A DNA stretch of 64,000 bases from Apostichopus japonicus (Eukaryota; Echinodermata; Holothuroidea; Aspidochirotida; Stichopodidae). A program made the position numbers and the translations under genes. This document shows positions 1 through 13,000 of the stretch, piece by piece; within the stretch, counting starts at the first letter, position 1; each line of letters begins with the position of its first letter. The notes under the pieces are model-generated. The model was not told the DNA's origin and made no database searches. It saw only the letters and a program-made list of their open reading frames with translations. The stretch spans positions 17,169,917-17,233,916 of the forward strand of contig NC_092571.1 of assembly GCF_037975245.1 (NCBI RefSeq), written 5' to 3'.

Positions 1-337
1 AAATAGGGAAGTAATAACTGCAAAATATGTTCAAAACTTTTGCCTAAGAAAGACAGAGAACACGATGGGAGATTTTTGCATCGAAAAACGTCGAAGCATT
101 TATCACATCAACTCAGCCAAATTGCTCTGCTACTATTTGTAAGACAGAATTAAATGTTATGCTGCAAACACAATTTTGAAAGATATGACAAGTGTTGACT
201 TCAAGCGATCAGCGAGCTTCTTGCACTGTGTACCTACATATCAAGTTATGAATGAAGTTCAAGTTTTACTATTGAGTTATCATCTGTTAATAGGTTAAAA
301 AACAAAAACTTTTGTTGTTATTTTCAAACAAACTTAC

Positions 338-3300
338 CTCAATCTTTCTCATCACTAATAAACCATCTATGACTTTACCAAACACGACATGTTTCCCATC
401 CAAGAAATCGCACTTTGCACAAGTAATGAAAAACTGACAGCCATTAGTGTCTTTGCCGGCATTGGCCTGGAAAGATCAGAAAGAAAATTTAATTGTCAAA
501 GTTTGGGGATCAGCAACTCTGTGTTTAAGCAGATGGTTGGGCTCACCTCCAGCTTAAAGCGTCTGAAGACTCATGCAAAAAGAAACGTCTAATGGCGGTA
601 ATCTGACCTAGTTTCGAATGAGGTGTAACAGAAGTGTTAGACACCACCATCGATCCCAGAAAATACACACACACGGCTTCATGCTACCGTCGGTAAATAG
701 ACACTAGTGTACAGTCAGTACATACAGCTACAGTCAATACCCACAGCACAGTGTACACACAATACAGCGATGGACATCTCAGGTCCAGCTAAAGATAACA
801 AGGTATCACGTTTCATTACTGTACTTTCTGCATTTTGTAGCGACACGAACAAAACGTCACTTGCAAGCAATGGAAAGTTAACTTTTGTCAGATGGCCGCA
901 CAGGGTTTGGGGCGAGTCTTCAATGCCTTTAAGAAGCCTTGTCGCAACTAGTGGTGACAACAGTCTCATAAAGGTTACAGATTACTTATATTTATGTACA
1001 GTAATCATCTTACTAGCTTTACTACACTCATAGCTGTATCACAGAGAGAGAGATAGAGTAACCAAATTTCAGCACCATTTTATAACAATCACAAAGTGTT
1101 TATATGTCTTTTTCAGTGCCATCAATATTATGCCATAAACTTTGGAACAAGGGAATAAACATCTCTTAAGATTTTAAACACTCACCATTGATAGTAATCC
1201 AGGCCCATCATGCTTCAGTCGGAACGATTCATCAGCAAATTTGTCTCCATAGATACTGGCCATTCCGGTACCGTCACCCTGCAAGGAATGATGTAGCGCA
1301 GTTATAATACTGTGCAACCACCGTATGAAACCCTACACATCATTATGAAGAGTCGATTTGAAAGAATGTATTACTGGTATTTGTTCCAAATTTTTGACAG
1401 GCTTTAATATTATATAGAATTTTACAATTTTGTTTCCTACTATTTGTTCTCTAACATTCACACTTGCAAGTTGTATCCTTACACTCAGGAACTTACTACA
1501 GAAAGAAGTGTATTTAGATGTCTATACAGCTTTTCAAGAAGAGAAAGGAAGACTAGGGAGGCGGGAAAGTAACATGTTTTGTGTTGATTTAGCATCGTTC
1601 GGACAAGAGTCTGTGTCAAATAATGATCAACGTGTCAAAATGTACACTTTAAAAAATTAAAATGCAGAAAATATAGTTGTTTAAGGCAATTAACCTCTCG
1701 ACTTGATCGAATTGATCATACATTTAATGCTATCAAGTAAAGTTTTGATGTTTGTACCAATTCCTTTGTATTTTGCACAAAAAGTATTCATGTTGAGCTC
1801 TCATCTGTTGTTATCACACCTTGGGAAAACCTCTTGTTGTAGTGTAGGTAATCAATTTAACTAAACAAGAAATCCATGGATGAAATCTGCTGAACATCTA
1901 ATCACATCAAAGATTCTATGATTATTAAACAGAGCTCTGCAAAATAAATTCCATTTAATCCATCTTTCACTTCCCTCCCCCCAACCCCCCCCCCCCCAAT
2001 TGCCCCCAAATATCCTACCTTAGATTGAGTTCAATAATCATGTCAGCAGAGAGTCATAAAAATATTTTAAAAGAAATAAAGAGATGTGGGTGCATTTCCG
2101 GAACGTATATATCTCGACTTATAAATAGTATATTATAGCCTTGAACAAATTGAACATATACAAAAGAAGGATAAACAGAAGATCTAATAATATTTCTGAA
2201 AAAAGAATGCAAATTAAGTAATGAATATTCAGACACTATGATTAAACTAAAAGGAAATAAAATAATACTTAATAATAGAGACATAGTGAGCATTGTGGGG
2301 CAAAATGTTTTCCTTTTTCTTAGAGGTAACAATTACCTTGAGAAAGTCTCCACCCTGGACCATAAAATCCTTGATCACCCTGTGAAAGGTACAGCCTTTG
2401 AACCCTTGAGGTACACCATCCTTCCTGTAAAAACAAATATGCCAAAAAAGGGTAAAGATGTAGTATTTTAATGTTATATGTGCAGCACCTAAATGTAATC
2501 ATATTAAAACTTTGGAGGAAAACTTTTCTGGACAGTAATATACCCCTTTATATTAATCCTGAAATTACAGTAAACACAAATTCCCAGGTTGGCATTGATA
2601 AAAAGTTTTAAATTTCCAAAATAGAAGATTATGTGACCATTTCATCATTTTCAGTATATTTTTGGGCTGAAGAATTTCACTTCAAAAGAAGCAGAACTAA
2701 ATTTACATGATAGGTTAACAATGAATGACTTACAAATGGGATATGAAATGTCTACAATTGTTGTAAAGAGTTTCATCTGTGTTCATCAAACGTCCACATT
2801 ATTGAGCCACTTATTGGGTATAAGCATACCTTGAGCCAAGTCAGCGTACATACCACATAAAAACAAAGCACTTTCATTTCTCTAAATAATTTAAGTAGAA
2901 CATTGTGCAGGAATCTGAACTTGACTTTTGGTTGCCCTTTTGAAATCATGTTGAATTTCCAAGTAATCATAAAGTACAGAAGAAAAAACCTTTCCAGCTT
3001 ACATGAATTCACCAGTACAGAACTGCCTGAAATTTTCAGCTGTTTTAGGAACAATGTGGGCAAACAGTTCCATTTTCATTCTGCCAACCTCCTAGAAGAT
3101 AAAAACAATATTATTTAATCATGAGGTTGAACAAGTTTAAATCATGATAGTTTTCAAAATATTACACTACATTTTAATATACTGGCGGAGTGTATAGCCT
3201 AGTGGTTAACGCCGGAGTCTCCCAGTCATGAGATCCCCGGTTCGATTCCCCGCCGACAGCAAGGTGTGTCGTCTGGCAAAGGGTGTTGTTCAATAACAAC

Positions 3301-4042
3301 TTCCCAACATGGACGTTAAATGGATGTGTGCCGAGAGATTGGCTTCGGTCAGCTTGCGAGTCTACAGTATAAGCCTCCATGGCTTCTTCCGCGAGTTCCT
3401 GCTTGCGGGAAGATCACATATACATATACTACAACATTTTAATTATACTACATATATACTGCACTTTTCATTTACTACATTATACTACAACTTTAGAGGC
3501 TTAGCATTATAGATCACCTATTCTACTTGGCAACTTTTAAAATCACACAGTTCAATCTTAATAATGCAGTTCTAAGGAAATTCATTCATTTTTTTAGTTC
3601 CATTCATAGGTACAATCTACCACAACACCACTATGCCAGGGCACTGCAGAGTTTCTTGTGTTGACCATGAATTTAAGACTAATAATACAAAGATAATCAT
3701 TTTATATCATGACGACACGCTTAATTGCTTTGAAATCAATTATTGACATTCTTGTCTTACGAACAAGTTTTCAGAAATGTTCTCATGGTTCAAAAGAATA
3801 AATATCAACTGTCATCAAGTCTACTGGATAGTGTACATTATATGCTCTGCTGAAGTAAAGTTTGATACCTGCATTCAAAATGGTACATACAATAGGAGTA
3901 ACACACACATCTTAGCTATGTGGCAGTAGAGAACTATTCTTCTCCATCCTACCAAGATTACAAAGTCAGCTACTCTCACCTGACCAGCGACTGATATGTC
4001 AAAGAAGACAATAGGGTTGTCAGAATGTGTGATGTTTGACAT
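338..4042 (-). CDS. PPIH: Peptidyl-prolyl cis-trans isomerase H (U-snRNP cyclophilin), 3' end off window
   Basis: Family knowledge: a nuclear cyclophilin of the U4/U6.U5 tri-snRNP that binds PRPF4 and assists spliceosome assembly. Seen: five minus-strand coding exons with consensus splice sites, in translation order 4042-3980, 3091-3003, 2424-2337, 1278-1186 and 466-338. They join in frame into 154 residues matching human PPIH from its N-terminus ([13 protein letters not shown]) to [12 protein letters not shown]. The last ~22 residues must lie left of base 1. Active-site residues are visible: FHRVIKDFM (catalytic Arg and Phe) and NGCQFF (Gln, Phe). The Trp of the human CDWLDGKH loop is Phe here (CDFLDGKH). 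The start was chosen at 4042 because it aligns with the human start. An in-frame ATG at 4057 is less likely, and an acceptor at about 4068 implies an upstream 5'UTR exon. The gene is divergent from ARMC9. Confidence 0.93.
554..932 (+). mobile_element. TTAA-flanked MITE, copy A
   Basis: A 379-bp element in PPIH intron 4 lying between TTAA tetramers at 554-557 and 929-932. Its ends are inverted repeats: after TTAA one end carries AGCGTCTGAAGACTC and the other, read inward, AGGCATTGAAGACTCGC. It is nearly identical over its length to the inverted copy at 4116-4482. The 108-codon reading frame inside is not a gene: the same frame in the other copy carries an indel. TTAA flanks are typical of piggyBac-type elements; that class assignment is inference. 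Confidence 0.8.
3183..3416 (+). mobile_element. tRNA-derived SINE
   Basis: It sits in PPIH intron 1. The head carries pol III promoter boxes: A box TAGCCTAGTGGTTA near 3197 and B box GGTTCGATTCC near 3239. A ~165-bp unrelated body follows and then AT-rich sequence. It does not fold as a genuine tRNA gene because the anticodon arm is irregular, so a SINE is the better call. Confidence 0.68.
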
Positions 4043-4115
4043 GGTTGAATGATGCACTTTAAATCTGAAAGAAATCAGTAAAATTTAATTTTTTTTTAAA
4101 GTAAAGATTCTTAGT

Positions 4116-4482
4116 TTAAAGGCATTGAAGACTAGCCCCAAACCCCGTGCAGCAATCTGAAAAAGTTAAATTTCTGTTGCTTGCAAGTGACGTTTTGTTT
4201 GTGTCGCCACAAAATGCAGACAGTATGAAACGTGAGACCTTGTTATCCTTAGCTGGACCTGAGATGTCCATCGCTGTATCGTTTATACACTGTGCTGTTG
4301 GTATTGAGCGCAGCTGTATGTACTGACTGCACACTAGTGTCTAATTACCGACAGTAGCAAGCGGTGTGTGTATTTTCTGGGATCGATGGTGGTGTCTAAC
4401 ACTTCTGTTATACCTCATTCAAAACTAGGTCAGATTACCGACATTAGAGGTTTCTTTTTGCGCGAGTCTTCACATCCTTTAA
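4116..4482 (-). mobile_element. TTAA-flanked MITE, copy B
   Basis: A 367-bp inverted copy of the element at 554-932, bounded by TTAA at 4116-4119 and 4479-4482, with the same terminal inverted repeats. It lies just upstream of PPIH coding exon 1, so it falls in the 5'UTR intron or promoter. Differences from copy A are small indels and scattered substitutions. Confidence 0.8.
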
Positions 4483-4629
4483 ATGTTTAACCATACGTTT
4501 TACAGTTCAAATCCTGTCTCAAACAAATTTGACTATTTCTTCTCCCGATTAGCTGAAATGTTGACTGAAAAAGTGATTGATGCTTTGCATTCCACAAGTT
4601 CTTGTTGTGAACTGGAAGGGAATATGGTA

Positions 4630-6270
4630 CTAGTAGGCCTTTATAGTACTATCATTCTTAGTCCAATAGCGTACTGTAGGCCTAAAACTTAGTTAGACCC
4701 AAGGCTTCCTAGTATAGTTGGTGGCCTTAGGTTAATTCAGATCCCATTTTGTTCACCCTTCTATGAACATGCAAGATATTTTAATAATAATAATAATTTT
4801 GTGGCTAGTTAAGTATCATTACCAGTTACTGCAGTACTAGTAGGCCTACTGTTACTACTTAGGCATAGTAGTAATTGTGCGAGGCTACTTACTGAATAAT
4901 GCTAGACCTAATTTGGGCCTAGGCCTAGGTACTTACTGTAGGTCCAAATTGCACTGTAGGCCTAGCCTAAGTTACGCTTATGCTTGGCCTACGTACAGTA
5001 CGAGAACCTACTGACACAGTGACAGAGGAACAGACACGATTTTCTTTATTACTCTAGGCCTATAAATGTTTTGATGAATTAATAAGTTAGTATCTACTAA
5101 ATACAAGTCAATTGTATTAACCTTATAGTTGGCTGGAAGATTATCGACTAAATATTAGTTGTGAACTGATGACTCCTCAGATCAAACGCATGGAGAATAA
5201 TATTCAAAGTTCATATGCCCTCGCGCATCTCATTTACTTCCGGGACATCATAATATAACATTTCATATCGTTACTTTTAATTGGCTAACATACGCAGAAC
5301 TGAGGAAATTTACCAATCAGATGAACTCTAAGAAGGAAGATCATTCGCTCGGTTGCAGACGAAATGTTTTCATTGACTACAAATTACAAAATCCTAACAC
5401 CACAGAAATAACCTTGAATCGAAATGCAAGGAAGTCTAATTTGGGGATTTTCAGATCTTGTGAATTGTTAATGAAAGGTAGTTCTTTCCTCTTTTAATAA
5501 GGTATTTGTTAAGGATAATTAAAGCTGATGTAAGACATCGTAATTTTTCTTCTCGTTTGATCGTTAGCCTAACGTAAGGATAAAGTACGTTTCATACAGC
5601 ACGAAGGTGTATCCTCCTCCTCGATACAATTAATTTAATTGTCGCTCATTGCTCAACTCAATGGGCCAATTAAATGAAAAAACCTCGCATAAGCTGCATT
5701 TCCTCACGTTGATCAAGTGTGGTGTTGTGATAAATGCTAGGCCTACTGTACAGTAGCCTAGCCCTTAGCTATAGGGTTCACAGTGCAGCCAAAAGTGGGC
5801 TTTTATTATTAACCCCAGGAAGCTAACTGTAACAACTTACTAGCTAATATACTAATACATTAGTAATAATGGTGAGGTGAAACTTTCCAACTACCCAATT
5901 AATACAAGGGCCCGAACCAGAGCTACCATTCTACTTGTGACAAATCAAAGCAACATTTAAATTTTAATTCTTTGGAAGTACAGGGTAGACCTAGCCTAGT
6001 AACAGTAACACTAACAGGAGGCCTATAATAAATGATCGATAGGACTCTGAGAGCCTTTCTTTAGTGTTTACGTAATCAGTGACAAAAATGAAGGGTGTGT
6101 GCTGTTGCTATTAACTGACAGCTGCTTAAATATGCATTATTATACTTGTACTTGGTAACCTGATCATGTTTTGTTAAATAAGGATAGCACTCTTGCTTAT
6201 GTTTTTAAGTTAACCAATCATCAGGTAAATAAGCATCAAGCAATACTAGTACTAGGTTAGGCCTACTAGT
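4630..6270. repeat. TAGGCCTA-rich region
   Basis: By eye there are nine AGGCCT palindromic hexamers here (near 4635, 4679, 4851, 4920, 4960, 5056, 5740, 6018 and 6259), mostly within TAGGCCTA. Only about six occur in the rest of the window. They are often joined to ACTGTA or ACTAGT motifs. There is no coding content apart from the non-coding exon proposed for ARMC9. Confidence 0.6.
5160..5480. promoter_or_regulatory. Probable bidirectional promoter of PPIH and ARMC9
   Basis: It lies between the divergent genes. It contains an ETS site ACTTCCGG at 5236-5243, an inverted CCAAT box (ATTGGC, 5280-5285) and a direct CCAAT box (ACCAATCAG, 5312-5320), a combination common at housekeeping divergent promoters. 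A donor-like AAAG/GTAGTT at 5477/5478 could end a non-coding first exon of ARMC9, spliced to the acceptor at 7020. The exact transcription starts cannot be seen. Confidence 0.5.
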
Positions 6271-7060
6271 AGTAAAACTAGGATAGTTATCGTTGGGAAA
6301 AAATGAGCATTGCAGTAGACCTAGTGCTTTTTTAACTCACTTCAAAGACATGCTAGTGCTCATATATGATCTTTCAGATAACAGGGTAGCCTACTGTACA
6401 CTGGTTTTCAATGATGAGAGAAAAATAAGCATGCATATTGCACATATGAGACTTTGATCAAGAGCAAAATATTATATTAAATTTGGGAAATGTGTCTACA
6501 TGAGTCAGACATTTTTAGCGTTTTTGACACTTCAGTAGACTGTTGTGGAATACACAGATAAACTTTCCATATGCAGACACTTTTCGATACAAGACAATTT
6601 AAATATAATATATATAATATAACATTTATGCAGCACAGTTCAGTTCTAAGTTTCATGTGGCATTAATTAGCACCTGGGGTCTGAATGAGGTTAAGAAACA
6701 GGTTCGAAGTAGCCGTTTTTTAGGACCATTCCCAACACTTTCTGAAAGCATAACTTTGAGAAGCTACACATCTAAAACAGTGAATTTGTTCTCAGTTTGG
6801 TCAAGGGTGCTAAGTTACTTCATCAGAATGCAATATTGTTGTCATAGTGGCTAACTTGCTGCACTGACAAGCAGCGTAGTAATTTGGAAAGATAAGGCAT
6901 AGTTAAATTAGTAAAGCTGAGTGGACAATCAATCCGCATCCTACCCCCACTCCTTGTGTAGTCCTACATTTTATTTATCCTTTATAAGGTGTTCATTTCT
7001 CATAGTCTTCTCTTCTAACAGATACATCTTGATCTCATTATTATTTCTGCTGGTGAGAAC

Positions 7061-10000
7061 ATGGGTTCAAAAAGAAGTTCTTCGAACACACTGGGAGGAT
7101 TTGAAAGTGAACTCAACAGTATTGTGAAAGAGGTAATAGGTTACAATGTTTTCCTGTGGTTTTGTATTGTGAGATGAGGGTATGGGGAAAAGGGGGGTGG
7201 TAGGTGGGAAGTTGAACATTGCTATAATCAGTAACTGAACTTCTAAATTGATATTTCATCTCCCAAATAACAAACACATCTGCTGATAAAGATTTTCAAA
7301 AAACTTCACACAGTAATGAAGAATGTTTTGAAAATGTTGAAGAAGCAAGGTGTAAAGACTGTGTGATGTGATTCTTAGACTTGATATGCTGTAAGGGCTA
7401 CAGACACTGTGAACAACATTGTCCTCATCACTCTTATAGGGATTAGAAATCATATGAAAATAGATTCAACTCCCATAAAAAAATCCATCAAAGATTGACC
7501 AGTTTACTAGTCTTTTCTGAATACTAGTTTCATTTATTAATAAACATAATTAGCTAATTATGCTCATTAATGATGTAAAGGGAGTAACTGCCTAATTTTC
7601 TGTTATGTTATCTCTTTGTTGTTTACAACCTATGTTTCAAGGACACTGAACACAGTTTTGTGGCAACTTTTTCATTTTTTAGTTCTTCAGGTCGTGACAT
7701 GTATATTCACTATCGAATAGATACTGTAGTCTCTGTTACTGTGGATGTTGACAATTTGCATATTTAGGGAAAGATGAACTGCCATATCACACTTTACTAG
7801 TACTCTGTAAGTATCATTGCTACCTAACATCGTTGTTGCGTTTAAAGTGACTGATCTCTTGGCCTTTTTCTTCAGTATTTAGAATTTTGTGGATACAACC
7901 GTACCTCCACTGCATTTGAGAGCGAAGCCAGAGAAAATGGAAAAACCTTGGCTGTACTTCCACCGAAGTCCTGGGACAAAAACAAGGCTGATATGCAGGT
8001 GATCATGGTATTTTCTTAAGTGGTTTGGGGGGGGGGGGAGAGGGGGAGGAGTGAGAAAGGGGAAGAATGTGGTGGAGGGTGTGTGTCTATATTATGATGG
8101 GTCAAACAAATGAGTATTACAAGAACTCACCAACTATGATTTCCTGGTATTGTGATGGTTGCTGAGAGTAACCAGAAATAAGTGTGGGCTAGGCTAGAAA
8201 TATAGCTTTAATATTGCATACATTTTGTATCATTAGGGTCATACGGATACATGTCTGTGTACATACTAAAAGAGTAAACATGTGTTGTTTGGAAGTACTC
8301 AAACTTCACTTGACATATCTGTAATTATAACAACAGATTTGTCTCAATGATAAAGCAACTAGTTACATATTTCTTATAATTGAACAAAAAACCCTTGTGT
8401 CAATTTCATACAAGATTCACTCTTTGTGAAATGTGTAATCTGTGGGAACTCCATGAAATCTCTCAACTCGCCTGAAAGGGATAACTATTACTGGGTTGAT
8501 AGTACAGCGTAAGATGATTAACTGCCTCTGCATATTCCTGGGAGGCAAATCAGACTAGACCCAGTTACAACTACTAAGAAATGTTAGTTTTGGAGAGAGA
8601 GAAAAACAACTGTTGGCAAACTGCTTATCTACTGCAAAAAGCCTATATTAGAGTTAGAGGGCCGGACAATTCCATCCTAGCGGGATCATCTTCAGAGCTA
8701 GGCTAACTAAAATGAAAACAAACTAAGAACACATTAAGAGAGAAACAGATGGACAGAGAGTGAAATGAGACAAATGAGCAATCAATAGAACAAAAAATAA
8801 ACATAACAAACAAAAAATTAGTTTTGTACGTCTGTTAAAATGATGATGCTAACAATTAAAATTATATACCAAAAACTGTGCTTTTTTTGTCATAATACTT
8901 TTCACTTTCCTGAGAAGACAACTAAAAGTCTAATGCTCATATGCAGTCTGAAAATTCAACTTGTAAGTGACATTTTAAATGTTTCTGTCTCCAATGCAGA
9001 GTGACCTGCTCACCTTCTTCAGAAGCGGAAATCGCAGAGAATTCTTCGGACTGTGGGACGACAATGTTCCAGAGAGCGTCCGTACGACCGATCCCATCTG
9101 CAAGAAGCTTGAATTCTATCTCAACATTTATTTTGCAATATTTCCCATCAAATATCAACTGAATACAGGAAAAAAGGTAAAACCTATGATTGAGTGTATA
9201 AGCATTTATCCAACTGTTTTGACTAATTTCATACATTGATATCCAGCAATTTACAAGGTAATTTTGTTATGTATCATTTCTCATCATTTACGAATGTATG
9301 AGAAGTCAAATGCACATTTATGTAATTTATGGAAAAAATGTTTATAATAGTAGCTTTGAGAAACCTGTATGAACAGAACAATAAACACTTCACCCTCATT
9401 GGAATACTATCTGAAATGAAATCCCCCACCCCAAAAATTGGAAATAGAACAACCATGTTCATGACAAAAAAAGTGTAAATGCAATTAAAAATCTCAATTG
9501 TAAAAATTTGATTATTACAGAGTAAAGTCAAGTTAGAAGATGCGATGACAGGGTTCAAATCATTCCTGGAGACCAAGGGAGCAGCTCTGAGTCAGACCAC
9601 GGAGTTTCTACCATTTTATGCCCTGCCGTTTGTTCCCGATCCAACAAAACATCCATCCTATAAGGAGCTGTTTGCTGAGAACTGGATTCCAGACTTGCAG
9701 ACGAGACTGGAGAAATTTCTTGCCCTGACCCTCCCGGCCCAAGCTCAGCCGAGGCTGTTTGAAATCTACGTATCCTCAGATAATAAATATTGATTTGTGA
9801 AAAAAAGTATTTCTGGTGACCTTCAGTGTTAAGAACTTTTAGGATGACTGTCTTTATTTATTTCAATGACAGGTAATTTTTGGAAGAACAAAAAACATAT
9901 TTCATTCATGTTGAAGTTTTGGTAGTGTTAATGTCTTTGACTTTTGTAATTGAAACTCTGTTTCCTTGTCTCAAATGATATCTTCCTTAATTTATTCATT

Positions 10001-13000
10001 CATTCATTCTCACAGCAAGACATTAACAGTAGTAAGTATTTGAGAAAATTTATATCGTTTTCAAAAGTATACTTTCTTGAAGTGTTTACTGGTTTGGTAA
10101 TGCTAAGAAAGTGATCCATTAGATAATCCAGCAGTCCTGGGCTGTGAGGGAAACCTGGAAGTCCTGGATCGGAAGAAGAAACTGGGGGGGGGGGTGGGGA
10201 GGGGTCGGTGGGGTGGGAAAGGAAGAGGTATAGAAAGATAGATGTTAGGTGGAGGAAGTCCATGAAAAGTATCAGTATATATGTACACAGAAAAATACTG
10301 AAAAGGCATAAGGTTCACCAAGCACATTAGCCTTCTCCCATTGCAGATCTTTCTCTTATAAGATGAGGATTTTAAGTTCCCAATAGATAACTTTGTCAGA
10401 TCTAAAGCAAACGGTTGTTCTTATCCATTTTTTAATTTCTAGATAAATGCTTTCAAGGTTTTGTCAATGTTCCCACAGTAGCTAAGATAGCTTTTTGGTG
10501 ATATCATCTTTATTTCATATAATATTTACCTTCTTGTATCCTTTCTTTTAGAAAATTCTGGTCAAATGCAAAAATTTCAGCAAAATGTTGTTGATGCAGA
10601 AAGGAGAACAATGACCTACATCAGAAGATACAACAAAATACAAGTAAGTTTGTAAAGCAAGACTAATATATTTCTGTGTAAGTAAACCTGCTGTAGAACC
10701 TGTAAAACACTGGCATAACAAAGCAAAGGACACCCCACACCGCACACCCCACACACCCTATTATGTTTCCACTTCTCTAGTCTCTACGATACCAGGCCAG
10801 GTAACAAGTTTTAAAGTTAGCAATGTTATGTACAGACTTGAGACGTTCACTCAAAGAGTTCCATATTGTAGGACCTCAGCTTTTAGAGACCATCTTAGAA
10901 ACTAGTCAAATATGGAAACATGAAAAGTTTTTCTTTCTCTTTTTCAGGCTGACTATCACAATCTGATTGGCATTACGGCCGAGCTAGTGGACACCCTTGA
11001 AAGTTGCATTAGTGGAAACCAGGTAAGTTACTCTAGAGGTGAGCAATGTGCAGCCGAAGGGACACATGCGGTGCACACAAATTTACTGCTGCTCGGCAAG
11101 GTTTTCACTAAACCCTGTAAATGCAGTCAAGGAACCCTGTAATATTGTATCAAATGTTTTCTTAATCTAACAGGAAATCAACTGAAAGAATGAATTTACT
11201 GAATGGCCGAACTGAATAACATGGAACATTGGAAGTTTTGTATAAAGTTGGGCTTACTTTTGATAAGATATATTAACATAACAGATGGACAATGTAGAAC
11301 TTTTAGTTCCCAAAGAATGTAATATTTCCAATAATTGTGCAAATACTTATCATATCCTCTCCTGTGTACCATACGGCACTATTTCATGCATTCAGTTGTA
11401 AATCTTTCTTCTCTCTTTCAGGTAACCCCAGACTACCTCCAAAGTGTCTGTCAGAGGTTATTTTCCAACCAGCTTAGAGAATCGGTGGATGTTACCAGAC
11501 CACCAACAGTGAGTCAAATATCTTGTTTCTCTTCTATCAGTTACTCCCTTTCCATTCCCACATGTTTTTTTTTTCCTGTGTAATTTCAACTTGCTTTTGC
11601 ACGGTGTACAAAATTTGTGTTATTTCTTTTATACAAACTTCTGTTTCAGTGTTGTGAAACTTAAAGGAAACTTATTAGGTTGCAGAAAGTTGAGTGCAGA
11701 GTTCATTTCCTTTTCCACAATAGGCCGTGTCGCACCCCGTCCCCCCCCCCCCCCCTTCTGAAAGAAAATACAGTTTCTTGAATTTAAAGTTGACCACTTA
11801 AACTATTAACATTTTGCACAGTTGTGAGGTCATAGCAGGGAACAAATCATGTAAATTTTACGAAGAAAGCCGATTGAAAGCCTTTTTGTGATTTAAGACT
11901 ACCATTGTATTGTCAGGTTTTCTACAAAGGAAGTTTTAGTCAATTTCCTTTAAAAAATTTGTCATTATTTCTGTTTCTCTTTTCTTTTCTTTATTCAGGC
12001 AAACTCATTATTGAAAGCATCATTTGCCCAGTACAGGTATGATCTTATTAATATGATATAATATTTCAATTATTAATAATGCTACAAATTTAAATGTTTC
12101 AAAGCTTAATATTGATATATCTCTTTGAATGGAAGCTAAAGAGATAGGAATGTTATCATACAGATTATTTATGCTACTAGTTTTCAAACTTTTTTGCAGC
12201 CTATGAAAAAAAATGGTTTTAGTGTGAAATTGTACTTGTCATTTCCAATCATATATATATTTAATTATTTATGTTGGTATACGGTAACTTTTTGTGTCCC
12301 ATAATTCCTGTACTGTGTTATAGATATGGAGCTGCAGTGACAGAAACATTAAACATATCGAAACACCACCATCAAATTTGCATGGATTATCTCTTTCTGT
12401 TGAAAATACCTTTATTTTCTTTGGTGGTATCTGGTTGAACTAACTTTAGTTTGCATGGTGATTTTGATTTGCTAGCATCAGTTGTTGCATCTTGACAAAT
12501 ATATTGAGAATTTAGCGAAGGAACGGCATGCAATTTTTGAAGCTGTTAACTCAACACTGTTACATTTACTCCAAGAATGTGCCTCTTTGTATTCTTAAAT
12601 TCTAATCTTTATGTAAGATTATTATAAATCCTAACAGAGAATTCAGTCATAATCCTTTAAACTTTAATATTCTCTGGGCATCACAAAGGTTACTTAGTAC
12701 AAACAACAACACAAAGAAACAAGGGCTAACTTACTTTTTAACGTAACAGTATGTTACCGGTGTGTATTTTTCATACATTTAATTCATTTGAATTTATTTT
12801 CATTCGTCTTTTGGTAACTTTGATATTTTTTCCTTGTGTACTCGTTTTCCCCAGTCCTATTATTGAAGAGAAAAAGTGAGTTTTGTAAAAGAGAGTTAAC
12901 AGAAATAGCGTGGCTTTCAATTGTCCTCTCATTCAACTTTACTTCTTTTGAACTTTCATTAAAAAGTCAACTTCATTCTGCTTCTACCTTTTAGTAACTA

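Noticed and set aside
707-1033. A 108-codon frame conserved in the inverted copy at 4116-4334
   Set aside because: Both copies lie inside non-coding MITEs; the shared peptide reflects DNA duplication, and the frames are broken by indels.
10000-10327. Proline-rich minus-strand frames
   Set aside because: They come from a G-rich intronic run next to an ARMC9 microexon-sized exon; no family similarity.
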